Part shown: positions 17,748-27,609 of the stretch, in pieces
Layout: each line of letters begins with the position of its first letter
Position numbering within the stretch: position 1 is the first letter of the stretch
Assembly: GCA_041658565.1 (NCBI GenBank)
Contig: JBAZZY010000001.1
Coordinates: 248,001 to 312,000, forward strand
Source: Actinomycetota bacterium
GTDB taxonomy: Bacteria; Actinomycetota; AC-67
Direction of reading: 5' to 3'
DNA: 64,000 nt
Program-made: the position numbers and the translations under genes
Notes under the pieces: model-generated
What the model was told of the DNA's origin: nothing
Databases searched by the model: none
Seen by the model: only the letters and a program-made list of their open reading frames with translations

Positions 17748-19039
17748 GCCCCGTCCTCCAACCGCACACTCAGAGCGCGCGCGTGCGCATCGAGCCCCTC
17801 GGCCCGGGCAATCGCAAGCAGCGCCGGCGCGACATCGTCGAGTCCGGCTCGATCGAACAAGACGACCGCGGTTGACTTGACGAAGTTCGACACTCGAAGC
17901 GGCGACGCGAAACGCGCGCTTCCGGCGGTGGGCAGCACGTGATTGGTGCCGGCAACGTAGTCCCCGAGCGCGACCGGAGTGTAAGCACCGACGAAGACCG
18001 CGCCTGCGTCGCGGACCGAAGGCAGCCACGACTCGGCGTCGCGCACGATCAACTCCAGGTGCTCGGGCGCGAACGCGTTGGCGACCTCCATCGCGCGCGC
18101 GATGTCCTCCACGATGAGCGCGCGACCTTGCCCGCGCAATGCGGCTTCGACGTCATCACGCCGCGAGGCCCGCGCGCACTCGCCCTTCAGAGCATCGTCC
18201 ACCGCGTCGGCCAGCGACTCGCAATCGGTGATGAGAATCGCGGTTGCGAGCGGATCGTGCTCCGCCTGTGCAACCAGGTCGGCCGCAACAAACACGGCCG
18301 ACGCGGAATCGTCGGCCACGATCGCGACCTCGGTCGGCCCCGCGAAGGAATCCACACCCACATCCATGCACACCTCGTGCTTGGCGAGAGTCACCCACAA
18401 GTTCCCCGGACCAACAATGACGTCCGCGCGCGCGATCGACTCGGTGCCGTAAGCCATTGCGGCCACCGCTTGTGCCCCGCCAAGCGCATACACCTCGTCA
18501 ACCTTCGCCACCGCGCACGCGACAAGCGTCGCCGGGTGAACCTCGCCCCCCGGCGCCGGCGGCACGCACACCGCAATGCTTCGCACCCCCGCGATGCGGG
18601 CCGGCAGCGCCGTCATCAGCACCGTCGAGGGATAGGCGGCGCGACCTCCGGGCACGTAGCAACCGGCGCGCTCGACCGGACGTGACTCCTCCCCGACCCA
18701 GGCGCCCTCGGCACCGATGCGCCAGAAGGGCGTGCGCTCCTCGGCTGCCTGGCGCTCGTGGTAGGCGCGGATGCGCGCGGCGGCCGACTCGATGGCTTCG
18801 CGCAGCTCCGGATCGCATTCCTCCAGCGCGGATTGAATGCGCTCGGCCGGCACACGCACGGACGCCGGCCTGACGCCGAAACGCTCCTGGAACGCCAGCG
18901 CAGCCGCATCGCCGCCTGCACGCACGCCGGCCACGATCTCACGGACCACGGCGCGCGCGGCCTCGCGGTCCAACGCGGCGCGCGGAAGATACGCGGACGG
19001 GTCGTCCGCGCGCCCTCGAAGATCTACTCGGGTCAGCAT
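17744..19039 (-). CDS. hisD: Histidinol dehydrogenase
   Basis: 431 residues. Zinc enzyme that oxidises histidinol to histidine in two NAD-dependent steps. AGCYVPGGRAAYPSTVLM, YALGGAQAVAAMAYGT, VIVGPGN and the zinc/base region SFAGPTEVAIVAD followed by AQAEHDP are all in place; NHVLPT near the C-terminus carries the last ligand region. First gene of the his run; hisG and hisE are not in this window. It starts 63 bases after the stop of the LuxR-type gene. Confidence 0.97.
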   Translation of the reverse strand: MLTRVDLRGRADDPSAYLPRAALDREAARAVVREIVAGVRAGGDAAALAFQERFGVRPASVRVPAERIQSALEECDPELREAIESAAARIRAYHERQAAEERTPFWRIGAEGAWVGEESRPVERAGCYVPGGRAAYPSTVLMTALPARIAGVRSIAVCVPPAPGGEVHPATLVACAVAKVDEVYALGGAQAVAAMAYGTESIARADVIVGPGNLWVTLAKHEVCMDVGVDSFAGPTEVAIVADDSASAVFVAADLVAQAEHDPLATAILITDCESLADAVDDALKGECARASRRDDVEAALRGQGRALIVEDIARAMEVANAFAPEHLELIVRDAESWLPSVRDAGAVFVGAYTPVALGDYVAGTNHVLPTAGSARFASPLRVSNFVKSTAVVLFDRAGLDDVAPALLAIARAEGLDAHARALSVRLEDGA

Positions 19040-19102
19040 GCGGCCACGTATCCTAGCCGAGCGCGCGCGCCCGAACGCTCGGTTTCCGTGGCGCCGACAG
19101 GG

Positions 19103-19624
19103 TCAGGGCTTGCGCTCGAGCGACGAGACATCGGCGCCGCGTGCGCGGATCCGAGTGATTGCCCGGTCGTGCAAATCGACGAGTTCGGCGCCGATCCTGG
19201 CGAGTTCCTCCACCTCGCTGCGCGCCTCGTCGATGTCACCCCCACTCATTCTGTCGACGGTCTGAGCCAGTAACTGCCCGCGCAAACCCGCCGACATCCC
19301 GACCTCGGCAAGCTCGTCCAGCGTGATCCGCAACAGCCACCGGACGCGGCGATCAGCGGTCTCCTTGGGGACCTCACGCCGCTCCCTCTTTTCCGGGATC
19401 TGCACGCCCTCGGCGAAATGCGCACGAACAAACGCCTCGAAACGCTCCCCCTTGGGGATGCCGAGCTTGCGGCGGATCGCCTGTTTGTGGCTCTCCAGCG
19501 TCCCAAGGGCGATCCCGAGCGCCTCACACGCCGAGCCAGGAGAGACTCCCTCGATCGAGAGCGCGATAACGCGCCATTCCTGCGGCGTAATGCGGCTTGC
19601 CCTTGATGCCAGCGAGTCGTCCAT
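19103..19624 (-). CDS. LuxR-type helix-turn-helix protein between dnaE and hisD
   Basis: 173 residues. Residues about 10-60 look like a GerE/LuxR DNA-binding domain (ITPQEWRVIALSIEGVS, then LGIALGTLESHKQAIRRKLGIPKG). The rest is a mostly helical region with many Arg and Glu and no known receiver or ligand domain. The order, with the binding domain at the N-terminus, is the reverse of most LuxR proteins. It sits 20 bases after dnaE and 63 before hisD, all in one direction, so it could regulate his genes or be a passenger in a dnaE operon. No target can be named. Confidence 0.6.
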   Translation of the reverse strand: MDDSLASRASRITPQEWRVIALSIEGVSPGSACEALGIALGTLESHKQAIRRKLGIPKGERFEAFVRAHFAEGVQIPEKRERREVPKETADRRVRWLLRITLDELAEVGMSAGLRGQLLAQTVDRMSGGDIDEARSEVEELARIGAELVDLHDRAITRIRARGADVSSLERKP

Positions 19625-19644
19625 TGCCCCCCGCTCCCTAATAC

Positions 19645-22600
19645 CTAACCCAGACCACGCGGTCCGAGCAGGACCTTCAACTCAGCGTACAACTCATTGC
19701 GGCGTTCCACGGCGAACTGCTGCGGCAAGCGCAGAGTCTTTGCCCCCGTCGCCGACTTCAGTCTCAAGTGAACCGGACTCAGCCCGGGGTGCGATTCCAG
19801 TACGCCTTTGAGCCGCCCGACGAACGTCTCGGTGCAAGCCTCGCTCGGCATGGTGAGCACCAGCGGCTCCGTTGCGGCGTCCACATTCAGCGGCCGCACG
19901 TCGTGCGCGACGATCTTGGCAGTGTCCTCACGCATGTCAATCCTGCCCTTGGCACACACGATCGCGTCCGGCACGAGCGACACCTGGGCCGCAGCGTACG
20001 CACTCGGGAAGACCACAACCTCGACCGCCCCTTCGAGATCTTCGAGCCAGAACACTGCCATCGGATCACCCTTGCGAGTGAATCGCTTCTGCAATCGCGT
20101 GACCAGCCCGCCGACCGACACCGCATCCTGATCGCTCATCGTCGCCACGTCGCAGACCCTGTGGTCGGTAGCGCCGCGCAGCGCCGCCTCGACGGCCAAC
20201 AACGGGTGGTCCGACACGTAGACGCCGAGCATCTCCTTCTCGGCGGCCAGCAGGATGTTCTTCGGAATCTCCGGACCCGGCGAGGGATCGACGTCGTCGA
20301 AGGCCTCGGGCTTAGAAGCAAAGAGACTGAACTGACCCTGATCTTCGGCTTTGGCCTTGGCGACTGCGTGGTCGGCCACCAGCGTCGCGGCTTCCGACAG
20401 CACGACGCCCTTGTCGGGGTCACGCTGAAGCAGGGCTGCACGATCCACGCCCAGCGAGTCGAACGCGCCCGCCTTCGCCAGGGACTCGATGACGCGCCGG
20501 TTCAAGCAGACCGGATCTACTTTGCTGCAGAAGTCGGCGTAGCCTGTGAAATCACCCTTCTCGCGCCTTGCGGTCAGGACTCGCGCCACCACGTTCTCTC
20601 CGACGTTGCGGACGGCGGACAAGCCGAATCGGATCGTCCCCTCACGGGTCGGAGTGAAGTCGGAGTCGCTCACGTTGACATCCGGAGGTTCAACCGTGAT
20701 GCCCATCGCCCGACATTCGGCAAGATACGGCGCGCTGCGTTCGACCTTGTCCTTCACGCTCGTCAACAGCGCGGCAAGGTACTCAACCGGGTAGTGCGCC
20801 TTGAGGTAGCCGGTCTGATACGAGATCAGCCCGTAGCAGCACGAGTGACTCTTGTTAAAGCCGTAGCCGGAGAAGTGGTCGATCATCTCCCACAACCGGT
20901 TGGCGAGTCCGCTCTCGTAGCCGCGCGCCGCGCTCCCCTGCAAGAACTTCTCGCGCTGCGCCTGCATCACGTCGACGATCTTCTTGCCGATCGCCTTTCG
21001 GAAACTCTCGGCCTCAGCGGCCGAGAAACCGGCGATATCCGAGGCGATCCGGATCACCTGCTCCTGGTACAGGATGATCCCATAGGTGTCTTTGAGGATC
21101 GGTTCCAGGTCGGCGTGCGGATACTCGACCTTGGACAATCCGTGCTTTCGGTTCGCGTACTCCAGGTGCATCTTCGCCCCGAGCGGACCGGGACGGTATA
21201 GCGCCACCAGCGCCATGACGTCCTCGAAGCAGTCCGGCTGCAATCGCTTGACCAACTCGCGCATCCCGGGCTCTCCGAGTTGGAAGACACCAACGGTGTC
21301 ACCCCGAGTCAGCAGCGCGTAGGTCAGGGGATCGTCGAGCGGGATTGCGTCGATGTCCACATCGACGCCGCAGCGTCGCACGTGCTCGAGCGTGTCGGTA
21401 ATGACCGTCAGATTGCGCAGCCCCAGGAAGTCCATCTTCAACAGTCCGAGGCGCGCCACGGCATTCATCTCGTACTGGGTGACGATGCCGCCGATCTGCT
21501 CGTTGCGAGACACCGGCACATACTCGGTCAGCGGCCGATCGCCGATCACCACACCCGCAGCATGCACACCCGCCTGACGCCGCAACCCCTCAAGACCGCG
21601 CGCGATGTCCAGCACGCGTTTCGAATCCTCGTCGCTTCCGTATGCCTGACGCAGATCGGTCGCGTTCGGGTACGCCTCGTTGCGACCCGCGCCCTCAGGC
21701 CATTCGAACTTCGACTCGAAGCACGCTGCAAGCGGCGGGTCCTTACCAAGGATCGACGGTGGGTACATCCGCGCGAGGCGATCGCCTACCGCATAAGGCA
21801 TCCCCAACACGCGCGCCGCGTCTCGGATCCCCTGCTTACCCTTGATCGTCGAGAAGGTCACGATCTGAGCGACGCGATCGTCGCCGTACTTATCCGTGAC
21901 GTAGCGGATGACGTCGCCACGGCGCCGATCGTCGAAGTCCATGTCGATATCGGGCATCTCTTTGCGGCCGGGATTCAAGAACCGCTCGAAGATCAGGCCC
22001 CAACGCATCGGATCCACTTCGACGATTCCCAGGCAGTAAGACACAATCGACCCTGCCGCGCTCCCGCGCCCGGGTCCGACGCGAACTCCGTTGGTCTTCG
22101 CGAAGTCGATGAGGTCGGCCACGATCAAGAAGTACTCGGCGAAGCCCATCGACTGGATGACGCCGAGTTCATAAGTGACTCGATCGATCACGTCCTGCGA
22201 AAGGGGGTCGCCGTACCGACGTGCCGCTCCCTCAAACGTAGATCGCCGCAAGTACTCGACGACGTCCTCGCCGGTCGGTGGGACGAACTGCGGCAACCGG
22301 TATACCCCGAACTCCAGCTCCACGTTGCAGCGCTCTGCGATCGCGAGCGTGTTGTCGCAGGCCTCCGGGAAGTCGGAGAACAAACCCCGCATCTCCTCCG
22401 GTGTCTTGAGATAGAACTCCTCGCCGTCGAACTTGAAACGGCCGGGCTCGTTGATGGTCGCACCCGTCTGCACGCACAGCAGCACGTCATGCACGACGCT
22501 GTCCTCGCGGCGCACATAGTGCAAGTCGTTGGTTGCCAACAGCGGTGCCCCGGTCCTGCGCGCGACATCGATCAAGTCCCGGAAGATCGTGCGCTGGTCG

Positions 22601-23145
22601 GCGATTCCGTGGTCCTGCAATTCCACAAAGAAGTTGTCCGGTCCGAAGATCTCCCGGTACTCGCCGACCACGTTCGCGGCCTGTTCGACCTGTCCTTGCA
22701 GCAGGAGTTGCCCCACTTCGCCCGCGAGACACCCCGACGTCGCGATGATCCCCTCAGCGTGCGCGGCAAGCAACTCCTTGTCGACGCGGGGCTTGTAGTA
22801 ATAGCCCTCGAGGTGCCCGAGCGACACGAGCTTCATCAGGTTGCGGTACCCCTGCTCGTTTTGGGCCACCGCGGTCATGTGGTGGTTGGAGTCCTTCTCG
22901 CGAGACGACTTCTCGTGCCGCGAGCGGGTGGCAACGTACAACTCCGAACCGATGATCGGCTTTACTCCGTACTTGCGCCCAGTGCTGTAGAAGTCCACGG
23001 CGCCGTACATCACCCCGTGGTCGGTGACGGCAAGCGCGGGCATACCCATGCGGGCGGCCTCGGCGAATAAGTCGTCGATACGGCTCGCCCCATCGAGCAT
23101 CGAGTACTCGGTGTGCGTATGGAGATGTACGAAGTTGTCCGTCAC
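19645..23145 (-). CDS. dnaE: DNA polymerase III alpha subunit (replicative)
   Basis: 1166 residues. Order: PHP domain with intact metal ligands (HLHTHTEYSMLDGA, VTDHGVMYG), palm with PDIDMDFDDRRR and LKMDFLGLRNLT holding the catalytic Asp residues, beta-binding and HhH part, and C-terminal OB domain. The intact PHP site is the type linked to built-in 3'-5' proofreading in actinobacteria. GTG start. This is the main chromosomal polymerase, distinct from the second dnaE-like gene in the window. A promoter is visible 60-90 bases upstream. Confidence 0.98.
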   Translation of the reverse strand: MTDNFVHLHTHTEYSMLDGASRIDDLFAEAARMGMPALAVTDHGVMYGAVDFYSTGRKYGVKPIIGSELYVATRSRHEKSSREKDSNHHMTAVAQNEQGYRNLMKLVSLGHLEGYYYKPRVDKELLAAHAEGIIATSGCLAGEVGQLLLQGQVEQAANVVGEYREIFGPDNFFVELQDHGIADQRTIFRDLIDVARRTGAPLLATNDLHYVRREDSVVHDVLLCVQTGATINEPGRFKFDGEEFYLKTPEEMRGLFSDFPEACDNTLAIAERCNVELEFGVYRLPQFVPPTGEDVVEYLRRSTFEGAARRYGDPLSQDVIDRVTYELGVIQSMGFAEYFLIVADLIDFAKTNGVRVGPGRGSAAGSIVSYCLGIVEVDPMRWGLIFERFLNPGRKEMPDIDMDFDDRRRGDVIRYVTDKYGDDRVAQIVTFSTIKGKQGIRDAARVLGMPYAVGDRLARMYPPSILGKDPPLAACFESKFEWPEGAGRNEAYPNATDLRQAYGSDEDSKRVLDIARGLEGLRRQAGVHAAGVVIGDRPLTEYVPVSRNEQIGGIVTQYEMNAVARLGLLKMDFLGLRNLTVITDTLEHVRRCGVDVDIDAIPLDDPLTYALLTRGDTVGVFQLGEPGMRELVKRLQPDCFEDVMALVALYRPGPLGAKMHLEYANRKHGLSKVEYPHADLEPILKDTYGIILYQEQVIRIASDIAGFSAAEAESFRKAIGKKIVDVMQAQREKFLQGSAARGYESGLANRLWEMIDHFSGYGFNKSHSCCYGLISYQTGYLKAHYPVEYLAALLTSVKDKVERSAPYLAECRAMGITVEPPDVNVSDSDFTPTREGTIRFGLSAVRNVGENVVARVLTARREKGDFTGYADFCSKVDPVCLNRRVIESLAKAGAFDSLGVDRAALLQRDPDKGVVLSEAATLVADHAVAKAKAEDQGQFSLFASKPEAFDDVDPSPGPEIPKNILLAAEKEMLGVYVSDHPLLAVEAALRGATDHRVCDVATMSDQDAVSVGGLVTRLQKRFTRKGDPMAVFWLEDLEGAVEVVVFPSAYAAAQVSLVPDAIVCAKGRIDMREDTAKIVAHDVRPLNVDAATEPLVLTMPSEACTETFVGRLKGVLESHPGLSPVHLRLKSATGAKTLRLPQQFAVERRNELYAELKVLLGPRGLG

Positions 23146-23204
23146 GCCGATGGGTGCCCAACCGCCGGCGGGGAAGACGAGCCGGCTCGAATCACAGAGA
23201 TGTC

Positions 23205-23233
23205 ATTCTAGCCGCCGGCCTCGGACGCGCCAA
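23205..23233 (-). promoter_or_regulatory. Promoter of dnaE
   Basis: On the minus strand TTGGCG (23228-23233), 17 bases, TAGAAT (23205-23210). The expected start near 23198 gives a leader of about 53 bases before the dnaE GTG. Confidence 0.6.
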
Positions 23234-23299
23234 CCCCTCGCTCAGGTCGTCGCTCCGCGGGCGCTTCAACAAGTCCAGGAACCGCGGCATTGGTCCAGG

Positions 23300-24211
23300 C
23301 TACTCGCGCGCGCGCGCAAGTGCCGCCGCAAGCTCTGCCGGCAGTTCGTCTTCCAGGACCAGGCGCGCGCCGGTGACCGGATGATCGAACTCCAGGTGCG
23401 CAGCGTGCAGGAACGGCCGGTCCAGCCCGAGGCGCGCGGCCAGGGCCTTCGTGCCGCCATAGGTTGGGTCCCCCACAACCGGGTATCCGGCCGCCGACAA
23501 GTGCACGCGGATCTGATGGGTACGTCCGGTCTCGGGCCGCACTTCGAGCAAAGCCGTGCCTGCATGCCTCTCGACGACCCGGAAGCGCGTGACCGCCGGA
23601 CGCCCTCCGGCCACGACCCCCATCTTGGTGCGCTCGCGCGGGGACCTTCCCACCGGAGCGTCAATAGTCGCGGTCTCGGTGTCCGGGAGGCCCTCGACCA
23701 GCGCAAGGTAGACACGGGTCACTTGGCGCGCCGACATCTGCTCGACGAGGCGCGCGTGAGCCCCGGCGTCTTTGGCAACGATCATCAGTCCGCTCGTGCC
23801 TGCGTCAAGACGGTGGACGATCCCCGGTCGGTTCGCGTCTCCTCCCATCGGCCGGGCTCCGGCGCGCGCCAGCAGAGCGTTCACCAGCGTCCCCGACGGG
23901 TGCCCCGGCGCCGGGTGCACGACCAACCCCGCAGGTTTGGACAAGACGATCAACCACTCATCCTCGAACACGGCGTGGATTGGGATCTCCTCAGGCTGCG
24001 GCCCGGCGTCCGGCTCGGGAAGCTCGACCCGCACGTTCGCACCCGCCCACACGCGCGCCGACTTCGCCAGCGGCTCGCCGTCCACGGTCGCCCCGCCGGA
24101 GGCGACCAGGCGCGCGGCCACGGTCCTAGAGATCCCGGCCTGTTCGGCGACGACCGCGTCCAGGCGTCGCTCGCCGTCCTGCGGTGACACGACGAACTCA
24201 AGCAGCGGCAT
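23300..24211 (-). CDS. rluD: RluD-family 23S rRNA pseudouridine synthase
   Basis: 303 residues. N-terminal S4 RNA-binding domain (about 15-75), then the RluA-type catalytic domain with the Asp in HRLDAGTSGLMIVAK and the RPETGRTHQIRVHL block. In E. coli RluD modifies helix 69 of 23S rRNA; the exact site here is inferred from family. ATG 24211 overlaps the lspA end by 14 bases, the pairing often seen in actinobacteria and firmicutes. Confidence 0.92.
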   Translation of the reverse strand: MPLLEFVVSPQDGERRLDAVVAEQAGISRTVAARLVASGGATVDGEPLAKSARVWAGANVRVELPEPDAGPQPEEIPIHAVFEDEWLIVLSKPAGLVVHPAPGHPSGTLVNALLARAGARPMGGDANRPGIVHRLDAGTSGLMIVAKDAGAHARLVEQMSARQVTRVYLALVEGLPDTETATIDAPVGRSPRERTKMGVVAGGRPAVTRFRVVERHAGTALLEVRPETGRTHQIRVHLSAAGYPVVGDPTYGGTKALAARLGLDRPFLHAAHLEFDHPVTGARLVLEDELPAELAAALARARE

Positions 24212-24704
24212 CGTGCATGCCCCCGCGCTTCCACGTGGTGACGGCCAGAAGCAGCCCCCCGACGACAACCGCGACGTCGGCCAGGTTAAAGACCGGCCAG
24301 ACGACGAAATCGATGAAGTCCACGACATGGCCTCGAAACAGCCCCGGCGCGCGCACGACGCGATCGGCGAGATTGCCCAGCGCGCCGCCCAAGACCAGGC
24401 CGAGTGAAACCGCAGTTCCCCAGTCGCGTACCCGAGGAGTCATCCGCAGGATGACCACCGCTATCCCCGTCGCGATCACTGTGAACGCGACGGGGAAGTG
24501 CGTAAACAGGCTGAACGCCGCGCCCGGGTTGCGCTGCAGGGTCCAGTACAGGATTCCGTCGATCGCCGGACGCGGGAGCCCGGGCGTCAATTCCGCGACC
24601 GCGACGACCTTGGTGACCTGATCGGCGGCAAGACAAGCCGCCGCGATGCCCAGTAGGGCAACGGGAGCTCGATTCCGGCGGCCCGGCTTTGTGGAGGTTC
24701 GCAC
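24198..24704 (-). CDS. lspA: Lipoprotein signal peptidase
   Basis: 168 residues with four membrane helices. Aspartic peptidase cleaving the signal peptide of diacylglyceryl-modified lipoproteins. Both catalytic Asp are in their motifs: GGALGNLADRVV and FNLADVAVVVGG; RNPGAAFS is the third family block. N-terminus is basic. It precedes rluD with a 14-base overlap. Confidence 0.96.
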   Translation of the reverse strand: MRTSTKPGRRNRAPVALLGIAAACLAADQVTKVVAVAELTPGLPRPAIDGILYWTLQRNPGAAFSLFTHFPVAFTVIATGIAVVILRMTPRVRDWGTAVSLGLVLGGALGNLADRVVRAPGLFRGHVVDFIDFVVWPVFNLADVAVVVGGLLLAVTTWKRGGMHDAAA

Positions 24705-24746
24705 GTCGCAAGCAGGCTAGCGGCCCCGGAGCGCCGGTGCACCCGG

Positions 24747-26000
24747 CTACAGCTCACCCCAGCGCAGCGGGGTCACGCCACCCTGCACCGACGGAGCCCC
24801 AAACTCCGCCCTGATGACGACCGATCCCGTAACCGAGTTCGCCGACACCGGCGACCCCAGCGTGCTCGAGGTGCCCGCGGCGACGACCGAGCCGATGATC
24901 GTTCCGGACCCAGGGATATCCACTTGCTCGCCGGCCAGGATCATCCCTTGCACTTCCCGGGTCGTGCCCCCGGTCAGGCGCACGTCGCGCTCGGCAACGA
25001 TGGCCACACCCTGCTTCCACGCCCGCAAGACGACGTTGGAACTGATGGCGAGGTCGCCGTTGATTAGGTTGGACCCGGCCTTCAGCCCCTCGACAACGAT
25101 GGTCGCGCGCCACGGATTCGAGACCGACCCGATGTTGCCCGAGATCGCGACGTCGGACCGGTAGACGTAGAACCCCCCGTCACCAACCTCGTCGCTGGTG
25201 ACGATCCAGCGCGCGCCGGCATACCTCCACCCGTTCCACCCCCTGGCCAGCCCCGTCCCAGCGACGACCCCGGCGCACGCGACGGCCGCCGTCACCCGCA
25301 CCGTCGCGTCGGGGCACAGGTCGTAATCGGTCATGCTCCGGAACGCGACAGCCGACACGGCGGGGACCGGGACTGTGGGGAAGCCACCCCCGGTTACCCC
25401 GCCGATGGTCGGATTGCCGTTGCGCTGGAAAGAAGCGGAGGCCGTCGCGTCTCGCTCCACGACCGCGTTTCCGCCGACTATCAAGTCACCGTTGGAGTGA
25501 ACACTTCCCCCGAGCCCGGTCACCGCAGAGGTGCCCGACAGCGAGAGCGCCCCCTGCGTCAGCAGCGCACGCGGCCCCGATGCCCGGACGATCCGGAAGT
25601 CGACGCGAACCACCCGCGTCGAACGAGGCGCCGCGCGCGTCGGTACGTACCCGACGCCGAATCCCACGCCGCCACTCGCGGGAACCACCCACGAGAACTC
25701 CCCTTCGCGCGCGCGCTCCAGCGGCGCCGACACTGCGGCGGCCAGGACCCAAGGACGGTCCATGGTCTGCCCCGCAGCGATGCCGGTGTTGTAGGTGTTA
25801 TCGGCCGCGACCAGGCCCAGCGCGCGCGAAGCGCCGGACTCGGCCAGGTGAACGGCCTGTTCCCATCCCCGCCGCTGAGCGCTTTGGCGCAGCGACCCGC
25901 TCGCGCTCGTGAGCGCCGTCGCCGCCGCGAGCGACATCACGGCACTGGCCAGCACAACGGTAATCATTGCCACGCCGCGCTCTTCCGAAAGCCTACGCAT
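24747..26000 (-). CDS. PilX-like pilin-associated protein with beta-repeat body
   Basis: 417 residues. A short basic leader and a hydrophobic helix (GVAMITVVLASAVMSLAAATAL) as in PilX-type minor pilin proteins, then a long body with regularly spaced Gly/Asn/Val patterns (NGDLIVGGNAVVERDA, NGDLAISSNVVLRAW, GMILAGEQVDIPGSGTIIGSVV) suggesting a beta-helix-like fold. Starts at ATG 26000 with GGAGGTG 10 bases upstream, inside the end of the previous pilin gene. The group has no ATPase or secretin gene nearby, so the machinery must be elsewhere. Likely surface exposed; function unknown. Confidence 0.65.
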   Translation of the reverse strand: MRRLSEERGVAMITVVLASAVMSLAAATALTSASGSLRQSAQRRGWEQAVHLAESGASRALGLVAADNTYNTGIAAGQTMDRPWVLAAAVSAPLERAREGEFSWVVPASGGVGFGVGYVPTRAAPRSTRVVRVDFRIVRASGPRALLTQGALSLSGTSAVTGLGGSVHSNGDLIVGGNAVVERDATASASFQRNGNPTIGGVTGGGFPTVPVPAVSAVAFRSMTDYDLCPDATVRVTAAVACAGVVAGTGLARGWNGWRYAGARWIVTSDEVGDGGFYVYRSDVAISGNIGSVSNPWRATIVVEGLKAGSNLINGDLAISSNVVLRAWKQGVAIVAERDVRLTGGTTREVQGMILAGEQVDIPGSGTIIGSVVAAGTSSTLGSPVSANSVTGSVVIRAEFGAPSVQGGVTPLRWGEL

Positions 26001-26517
26001 TGCGCGCAAGCACCTCCGTCTCCACCAAAGTAGCCCCAGGGGCCGAGTGGGGACTCACATCCACCCACAAGGACAGGCGCATCACGACCCCTTGGTTTGC
26101 CGCTGTGACTCGCAGCGTCGAGGACGGCTGAACTCCGGTCACGAGCACCCGTGTGGCCGCCTGCCAAGCGCGCGTCAGCACCCACCCCGACCCTCGCCGG
26201 ACGACAGCGTAAGTGACGATTTCGCTCGACTGCTGCACAGCATCGTGATTCACGTCGTACCAAGCCAGCGCCTCTCCGGCACCGCCGCCTTGCCGGAGCG
26301 CGTCGGCGGATCGCACTTCCTTTGCCAAGCCGTCCAGGGCTGAGCGCGCGTCGTCCACCGCGCGCGAGAGGTTCGTCGAAAGCTTCTCGGATCGCTCCGC
26401 GGTAGTCATGCTGGAGAGAATGGGCGTCAGCACCACCAGGAAGATCGCGCCGGCCACGACCGCCTCGGCGACGCTCGCCCCGGCCTGGGCACCCAGCAGT
26501 TCACGCACCCTACGCAC
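25993..26517 (-). CDS. Minor pilin-like protein
   Basis: 174 residues. N-terminus has a basic leader, GASVAE in the place of the GFTLVE prepilin cleavage site, and a hydrophobic helix (VVAGAIFLVVLTPIL), as in type IV minor pilins of the PilV/PilW sort. The body is rich in beta-strand-like stretches. The GTG start overlaps the preceding pilin-like gene by 8 bases, and its end overlaps the PilX-like gene, so the three form one operon. Confidence 0.7.
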   Translation of the reverse strand: MRRVRELLGAQAGASVAEAVVAGAIFLVVLTPILSSMTTAERSEKLSTNLSRAVDDARSALDGLAKEVRSADALRQGGGAGEALAWYDVNHDAVQQSSEIVTYAVVRRGSGWVLTRAWQAATRVLVTGVQPSSTLRVTAANQGVVMRLSLWVDVSPHSAPGATLVETEVLARNA

Positions 26518-27538
26518 TGAGGAACTCCGCCGGCCACACCCACGCCCACGCCGCGGACACCTCGTCGCCGAGGTCGCCTTCGATGCGGATGTAGGTCACG
26601 CTGAGTGAGCCGTCGATCTCTCTGCGCTGATCGTTCAGAACAATGCGCCATCCTGGGATACGGATCTCGGTACCCGGCGACGGATTGACCCGCAACACCC
26701 CGTTGACCGTGACCGAACCAACCGCGCTCACGCTCATACCGGCGCGCGACGAATCGGCCTGCACCCGGACCCCGGCAGCCTGAACCGACAGTCCGACGAG
26801 GTTCACAGACAGCGAAGACATTGAGGCCTCGGAGTGAGCGACGGGCCCCGCGACCACGCCGGCAGCAGCGCTCCCGGTCGCCCCGGCGAGCCCCTGCGCC
26901 GGCTGGAAAGAAGCGAAGCCCGTGGAGCCCGACCCGCCGGAGGACTCCGCCTCAACGTACGCCTCGCGAACCGCCACACCACCAACTCGCCCCAGCAAGA
27001 CGGCCGCCGCCGCGCCGATGTCCTCGGTCACCGGATGCACCAGCGTGCTCAGTGAACTCACGTGTGGGACCCCGGTCTCGACCCAGGCGACCAAGACGCT
27101 CAGGCGCCGGATCGCCCCACCGGCGTCGGTGACGTACGCGTGCACCAAGTAGTCAACCCCGTCATAACGCCGTGTGGTCACAGGCGGCGTCACCGCGCCT
27201 TCGGCGTCGTAGACGACCGCCTCCGGTGCGAGTGGGCCGCGCCCATCGGGGTCGTACCTGCCGCCGACGATCAGCGGATCCCCCGCCAAAGACCCCGCCG
27301 GATGCGCCAGATTCGCCCAGCCAAGCCCTCGCATCGTCTCGATGGTCCCGCGGGCCGCCGCGTTCGCCTTGACCAGGGAGCGCGCATAGCGGTTCCCCGT
27401 CTGCGCCGCTCCCAAGGCATGCGAAATCGCACCGATCAAAAGGGACGCCAGGCCGGCCGCGATAATCAGCTCTACAAGGGTGAATCCATGCTCACCGGGT
27501 TGGAGCGGCCGACCCCGGCCTGGGGCTTTGGTCTCCAT
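26510..27538 (-). CDS. Prepilin-type protein with GFTLVE cleavage motif
   Basis: 342 residues. Class III prepilin leader ending in GEHGFTLVELIIAAGLASLL: prepilin peptidase should cut after the first Gly and methylate the Phe. The large soluble part (about 300 residues, Ala/Gly/Ser/Val-rich) is longer than a major pilin, so this is probably a minor or tip pilin. First gene of the three-gene pilin set. Downstream partners overlap it by 8 bases. Confidence 0.75.
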   Translation of the reverse strand: METKAPGRGRPLQPGEHGFTLVELIIAAGLASLLIGAISHALGAAQTGNRYARSLVKANAAARGTIETMRGLGWANLAHPAGSLAGDPLIVGGRYDPDGRGPLAPEAVVYDAEGAVTPPVTTRRYDGVDYLVHAYVTDAGGAIRRLSVLVAWVETGVPHVSSLSTLVHPVTEDIGAAAAVLLGRVGGVAVREAYVEAESSGGSGSTGFASFQPAQGLAGATGSAAAGVVAGPVAHSEASMSSLSVNLVGLSVQAAGVRVQADSSRAGMSVSAVGSVTVNGVLRVNPSPGTEIRIPGWRIVLNDQRREIDGSLSVTYIRIEGDLGDEVSAAWAWVWPAEFLSA

Positions 27539-27609
27539 TGCCCCAAGTCTCGGACGCCCGAAGCGCGGCCTTTAGGAACGATCTGAACTAATTGCCGAGA
27601 GTCGGCTGG

